Shown here: in pieces, positions 61,553 through 64,000 of the stretch
Layout of the letters: each line of letters starts with the position of its first letter
Position numbering within the stretch: position 1 is the stretch's first letter
Origin: PWQG01 sp050486205
Lineage (GTDB): Bacteria > Pseudomonadota > Gammaproteobacteria > Pseudomonadales > Pseudohongiellaceae
Length of the DNA stretch: 64,000 bases
Assembly: GCA_050486205.1 (NCBI GenBank)
Contig: JBJHCW010000002.1
Span: 186,001 to 250,000 of the forward strand
Direction: 5' to 3'
The notes under the pieces: generated by a model
What the model was told of the DNA's origin: nothing
Seen by the model: only the letters and a program-made list of their open reading frames with translations
The model's database searches: none
Position numbers and translations under genes: made by a program

Positions 61553-62221
61553 TCATGATCGAAACAATCGTGTGTATTGTGTCTCGTGCAACATGCTGGC
61601 GATAGCCAGCGCCGGCAGGCCCGCGCCGAGTTCTTCATCTTCAATCTTTCGGGCGTTCTGTATGGCACCCGGCACCTCATCCTGCAGCACGAGTAGCATC
61701 TGTTGTGCTTCAGTCTGACCCAGGGGCAGCAATTTGGTGGCGGCGATAACCTGATTCTCCATCCATGACCAGAGGTACCCGGTGGCACTGCTTTCCTCGT
61801 CCAGTTGCCAGTGCACCGCCGCCTGCACAAAGGCGGTCAGAAAGGCCAGATCACCACTGACCGGTACAGGTGTGATGCCCAGCGCAGGCAACAAGCGTTG
61901 CAGGGACTCCCCCGGTGCCGTATCGGTCAAACGAAGCTCGGCACTTTCCCGGCAGGCCAGCAGATAATCATTCCAGTAGCGCATGATCTCGATGTCACCG
62001 TCGCGAATGGCCGCTGCCAGCCGGAACAGTATGGGGATGTCCACCCGCGCAAGCGACTGACCCAATTGCAGGGCAAGCCAGGCCTGCACATCGTCGCGTG
62101 ACTTCAACCAGTGCGCCTCAATGGCGTACTCCAGCCCTTGTGAGAAGGCGTAAGCACCTACCGGCAGCGTACTGCTGCTCAACTGCATGAGGCGCAGCAG
62201 ATTGTTGTCAGTGATGGTCAT
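61553..62221 (-). CDS. ureF: Urease accessory protein UreF
   Basis: A 222-aa all-helical protein that bridges the urease apoprotein and UreG. The recognisable blocks are LLRLMQLSSSTLPVGAYAFSQGLEYAIE at the N-terminus and EVPGAIQNARKIEDEELGAGLPALAIASMLHETQYTRLFRS at the C-terminus, both given in part. ATG 62221 lies inside the 3' end of ureE (14-nt overlap). The longer upstream frame overlaps ureE further and is not conserved. Confidence 0.95.
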   Translation of the reverse strand: MTITDNNLLRLMQLSSSTLPVGAYAFSQGLEYAIEAHWLKSRDDVQAWLALQLGQSLARVDIPILFRLAAAIRDGDIEIMRYWNDYLLACRESAELRLTDTAPGESLQRLLPALGITPVPVSGDLAFLTAFVQAAVHWQLDEESSATGYLWSWMENQVIAATKLLPLGQTEAQQMLLVLQDEVPGAIQNARKIEDEELGAGLPALAIASMLHETQYTRLFRS

Positions 62222-62684
62222 GTGCGTGTTCGTGTGTGTGCTCGCCATGCAGGGCCTGACCGCTGTAGGCGCCAGACTCGGGAACAAATACGTGATTGCT
62301 GTACTGCACACTCATGCCCAGCAACAACAGCATTTCCTCCAGCACATGATCGGGCTGCAGCCGCAGACTGAGCTTGCCGATCTGCACTTTCACATGGCGG
62401 TTGCCAAGGTGATAACAGGCTTTGCTGAAAACCTCCCAGTCATCGCAGCTGGCAATCAGCAGGGGCTCGATTGCGCCCTCCACCAGAATGCGCCGACCAC
62501 ATCGGCTCTGAAGCATTTCACCGACCTGGAGCGGCCTTCCACGTTCCAGAAAAAGGCGTATCTCCTGGCCATCGGTGGAAAATACGCGCAATCTACCGCG
62601 GTCGCGTTGTTCGTGACTGAGGATCACCTTCAGGTCCGGATCAATACCATTGACCGTTCCGATTCGTTCATAGACTTCAAGCAT
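62208..62684 (-). CDS. ureE: Urease accessory nickel metallochaperone UreE
   Basis: A 158-aa protein with the peptide-binding N-terminal domain (LTLS-type ILSHEQRDRGRLRVFSTDGQEIRLFLERG) and the C-terminal nickel-binding domain (YHLGNRHVKVQI). It ends in a His-rich tail (HGEHTHEHAHDHH) that should bind additional nickel. It lies 32 bp downstream of ureC and overlaps ureF by 14 nt, forming the order ureC-ureE-ureF-ureG. Confidence 0.95.
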   Translation of the reverse strand: MLEVYERIGTVNGIDPDLKVILSHEQRDRGRLRVFSTDGQEIRLFLERGRPLQVGEMLQSRCGRRILVEGAIEPLLIASCDDWEVFSKACYHLGNRHVKVQIGKLSLRLQPDHVLEEMLLLLGMSVQYSNHVFVPESGAYSGQALHGEHTHEHAHDHH

Positions 62685-62716
62685 TGCACTGACCTCGGTC
62701 GCGTGTTCGTCTGTTC

Positions 62717-64000
62717 TCAGAATAGGCAGTAGCGTTGAGCAAGCGGCAACTCGATTGCCGGCTCACAGGTAAGCAGTTCTCCATCGGCTCTCACCTCGTA
62801 GGTCTGCGGATCCACTTCAATGCGTGGCATCCAGTCATTCAACAACATATCCGTTTTGCGAATGTTTCTTGTATTCCTGCAGGCGACCAGCGTACGTTGC
62901 AGCCCCAGCATCCGGGCAATGTCCTCCTCAAATGCTGCCTGGCAGGTAAAGGTCACGGACAAGGCCGGGGAAGCCGCACCAAAAGCGCCAAACATGGAGC
63001 GATAGTGAACCGGCTGCGGTGTTGGAATTGATGCGTTCGGATCGCCCATCGGAGCAGCAACTATCATGCCTGATTTGATGATCAGCGATGGTTTGATGCC
63101 AAAAAATGCAGGCTTCCACAACACCAGATCAGCCAGTTTTCCGGTCTCCACAGATCCGACCTCGTCGGAAATACCGTGCGTGATGGCCGGGTTGATGGTG
63201 TATTTGGCGATGTAGCGCCGCACCCGGTAGTTATCCATGCCCTGACGGTCCTGGGCAAGTGTGCCACGTTGCACTTTCATTTTGTGCGCGGTCTGCCAGG
63301 TGCGTGTGACAACCTCACCAACACGCCCCATGGCCTGGGAGTCAGAGGCGATCATGCTGAACGCACCAAGATCGTGCAGTATGTCCTCAGCGGCAATGGT
63401 TTCCTTCCGTATACGCGAGTCGGCAAAGGCAACATCCTCGGGAATGGATGCATCCAGGTGGTGACAGACCATCAGCATATCCAGATGTTCATCAACAGTG
63501 TTGCGGGTGTAGGGCCGGGTCGGGTTGGTGGACGAAGGCAGCACATTGGCTTCAGCACAGGCCTTGATGATATCCGGTGCGTGACCGCCGCCAGCACCTT
63601 CGGTGTGGTAGGTATGTATGGCGCGACCGGCAAATGCGGCAATGGTGTCGTCCACAAATCCGGACTCGTTCAATGTATCGGTATGGATGGCCACCTGCAC
63701 ATCAAAGCGCTCGGCAACGCTGAGACAGTTGTCGATAGAGGCGGGCGTGGTCCCCCAGTCCTCGTGCAACTTGAGCCCGCACGCGCCAGCGCGCATCTGC
63801 TCCACCAGCGCTTCCGGCAGGCTGGCATTGCCTTTGGCCAGAAACCCGAAATTCATTGGCATCGCGTCGGTCGCCTGCAACATCTTGTGCATATACCACG
63901 CGCCGGGCGTACAGGTGGTTGCGTTGGTGCCGGTAGCCGGGCCGGTGCCGCCGCCAATCATGGTGGTGATGCCGGACATCAGTGCCTCGTCAACCTGCTG
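62717..64000 (-). CDS. ureC: Urease alpha subunit UreC (5' part beyond window)
   Basis: The C-terminal 427 residues of the nickel-dependent hydrolase that splits urea into ammonia and carbamate. The frame is open to the window edge (QQVDEALMSGITTMIGGG at the cut). Visible are GPATGTNATTCTPG, the carbamylated Lys in GACGLKLHEDWG, nickel His residues in VAIHTDTLNESG and HTEGAGGGHAPD, the flap MVCHHLD, and the active-site IASDSQAMGR. About 140 N-terminal residues and ureA/ureB presumably lie just outside. No disruptions are seen. Confidence 0.97.
   Translation of the reverse strand, partial: QQVDEALMSGITTMIGGGTGPATGTNATTCTPGAWYMHKMLQATDAMPMNFGFLAKGNASLPEALVEQMRAGACGLKLHEDWGTTPASIDNCLSVAERFDVQVAIHTDTLNESGFVDDTIAAFAGRAIHTYHTEGAGGGHAPDIIKACAEANVLPSSTNPTRPYTRNTVDEHLDMLMVCHHLDASIPEDVAFADSRIRKETIAAEDILHDLGAFSMIASDSQAMGRVGEVVTRTWQTAHKMKVQRGTLAQDRQGMDNYRVRRYIAKYTINPAITHGISDEVGSVETGKLADLVLWKPAFFGIKPSLIIKSGMIVAAPMGDPNASIPTPQPVHYRSMFGAFGAASPALSVTFTCQAAFEEDIARMLGLQRTLVACRNTRNIRKTDMLLNDWMPRIEVDPQTYEVRADGELLTCEPAIELPLAQRYCLF

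Overview
The window looks like chromosomal DNA of a free-living, probably aerobic and marine-type gammaproteobacterium. The evidence is gene content and order. The block rhodanese(yibN)-secB / gpmI-envC-ctpA-yibQ / hisB-hisH-hisA-hisF is typical of Gammaproteobacteria, and yheS, rhlE, dbpA, mutY-yggX, trmL and an NTP/NDP-exchange carrier agree with it. Genus cannot be fixed from sequence alone. Genes are dense and on both strands. There are no rRNA genes, CRISPR arrays or intact transposases.

Layout. 1-0.5 kb: a mazF-like toxin (cut by the window edge) behind a mazE antitoxin that lacks its usual toxin-binding half, with a perfect operator-like palindrome upstream. 0.6-2.3 kb: unrecognised genes and a 181-nt nested hairpin. 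2.3-6 kb: a Gld-type ABC exporter (ATPase, permease, GldG-like). 5.9-8 kb: an OmpR-type regulator and kinase. 8.1-12.1 kb: yheS, an LTXXQ periplasmic protein, an M19 dipeptidase lipoprotein. 12.2-16.5 kb: a truncated gene, an AbgT transporter and an acetyl-CoA hydrolase, each bounded by copies of a palindromic repeat with core GGGGACAGATTTATTT. 16.5-22.6 kb: a prolyl oligopeptidase, two DEAD-box helicases and a barrel-like protein. 22.7-28.5 kb: a nucleotide exchanger, a glycosyltransferase (again repeat-bounded), two cytochromes c and a membrane hybrid kinase. 28.5-31 kb: an arsenate detoxification pair (GAPDH plus ArsJ) separated by two long palindromes. 31-42.6 kb: an HtrA protease, trmL, secB, the gpmI-envC-ctpA-yibQ cell-division/envelope block and four his genes. 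42.7-46.2 kb: an NtrB/NtrC-type pair followed by a DUF4168 secreted protein behind a consensus sigma-54 promoter. 46.3-50 kb: asmA-like, mutY, yggX and tRNA-Phe(GAA), followed by a compact structured element that contains tRNA-like pieces. 50.1-56.1 kb: two large divergent secreted proteins (IPT/TIG + DUF1566; GLUG + coiled coil). 56.4-64 kb: a fusion of an NCS1-family permease, a Cys-rich module, a histidine kinase and a receiver, translationally coupled to a LuxR-type response regulator, convergent with urease genes ureC(partial)-ureE-ureF-ureG.

The most interesting systems are the transporter-kinase fusion beside urease (a candidate sensor of urea or a related nitrogen compound), the kinase/sigma-54 activator/sigma-54 promoter/DUF4168 circuit, the repeat-bounded genes, the paired palindromes in the arsenate operon, and the structured element downstream of tRNA-Phe. 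Regulatory links are inferred from position and motifs, not shown.
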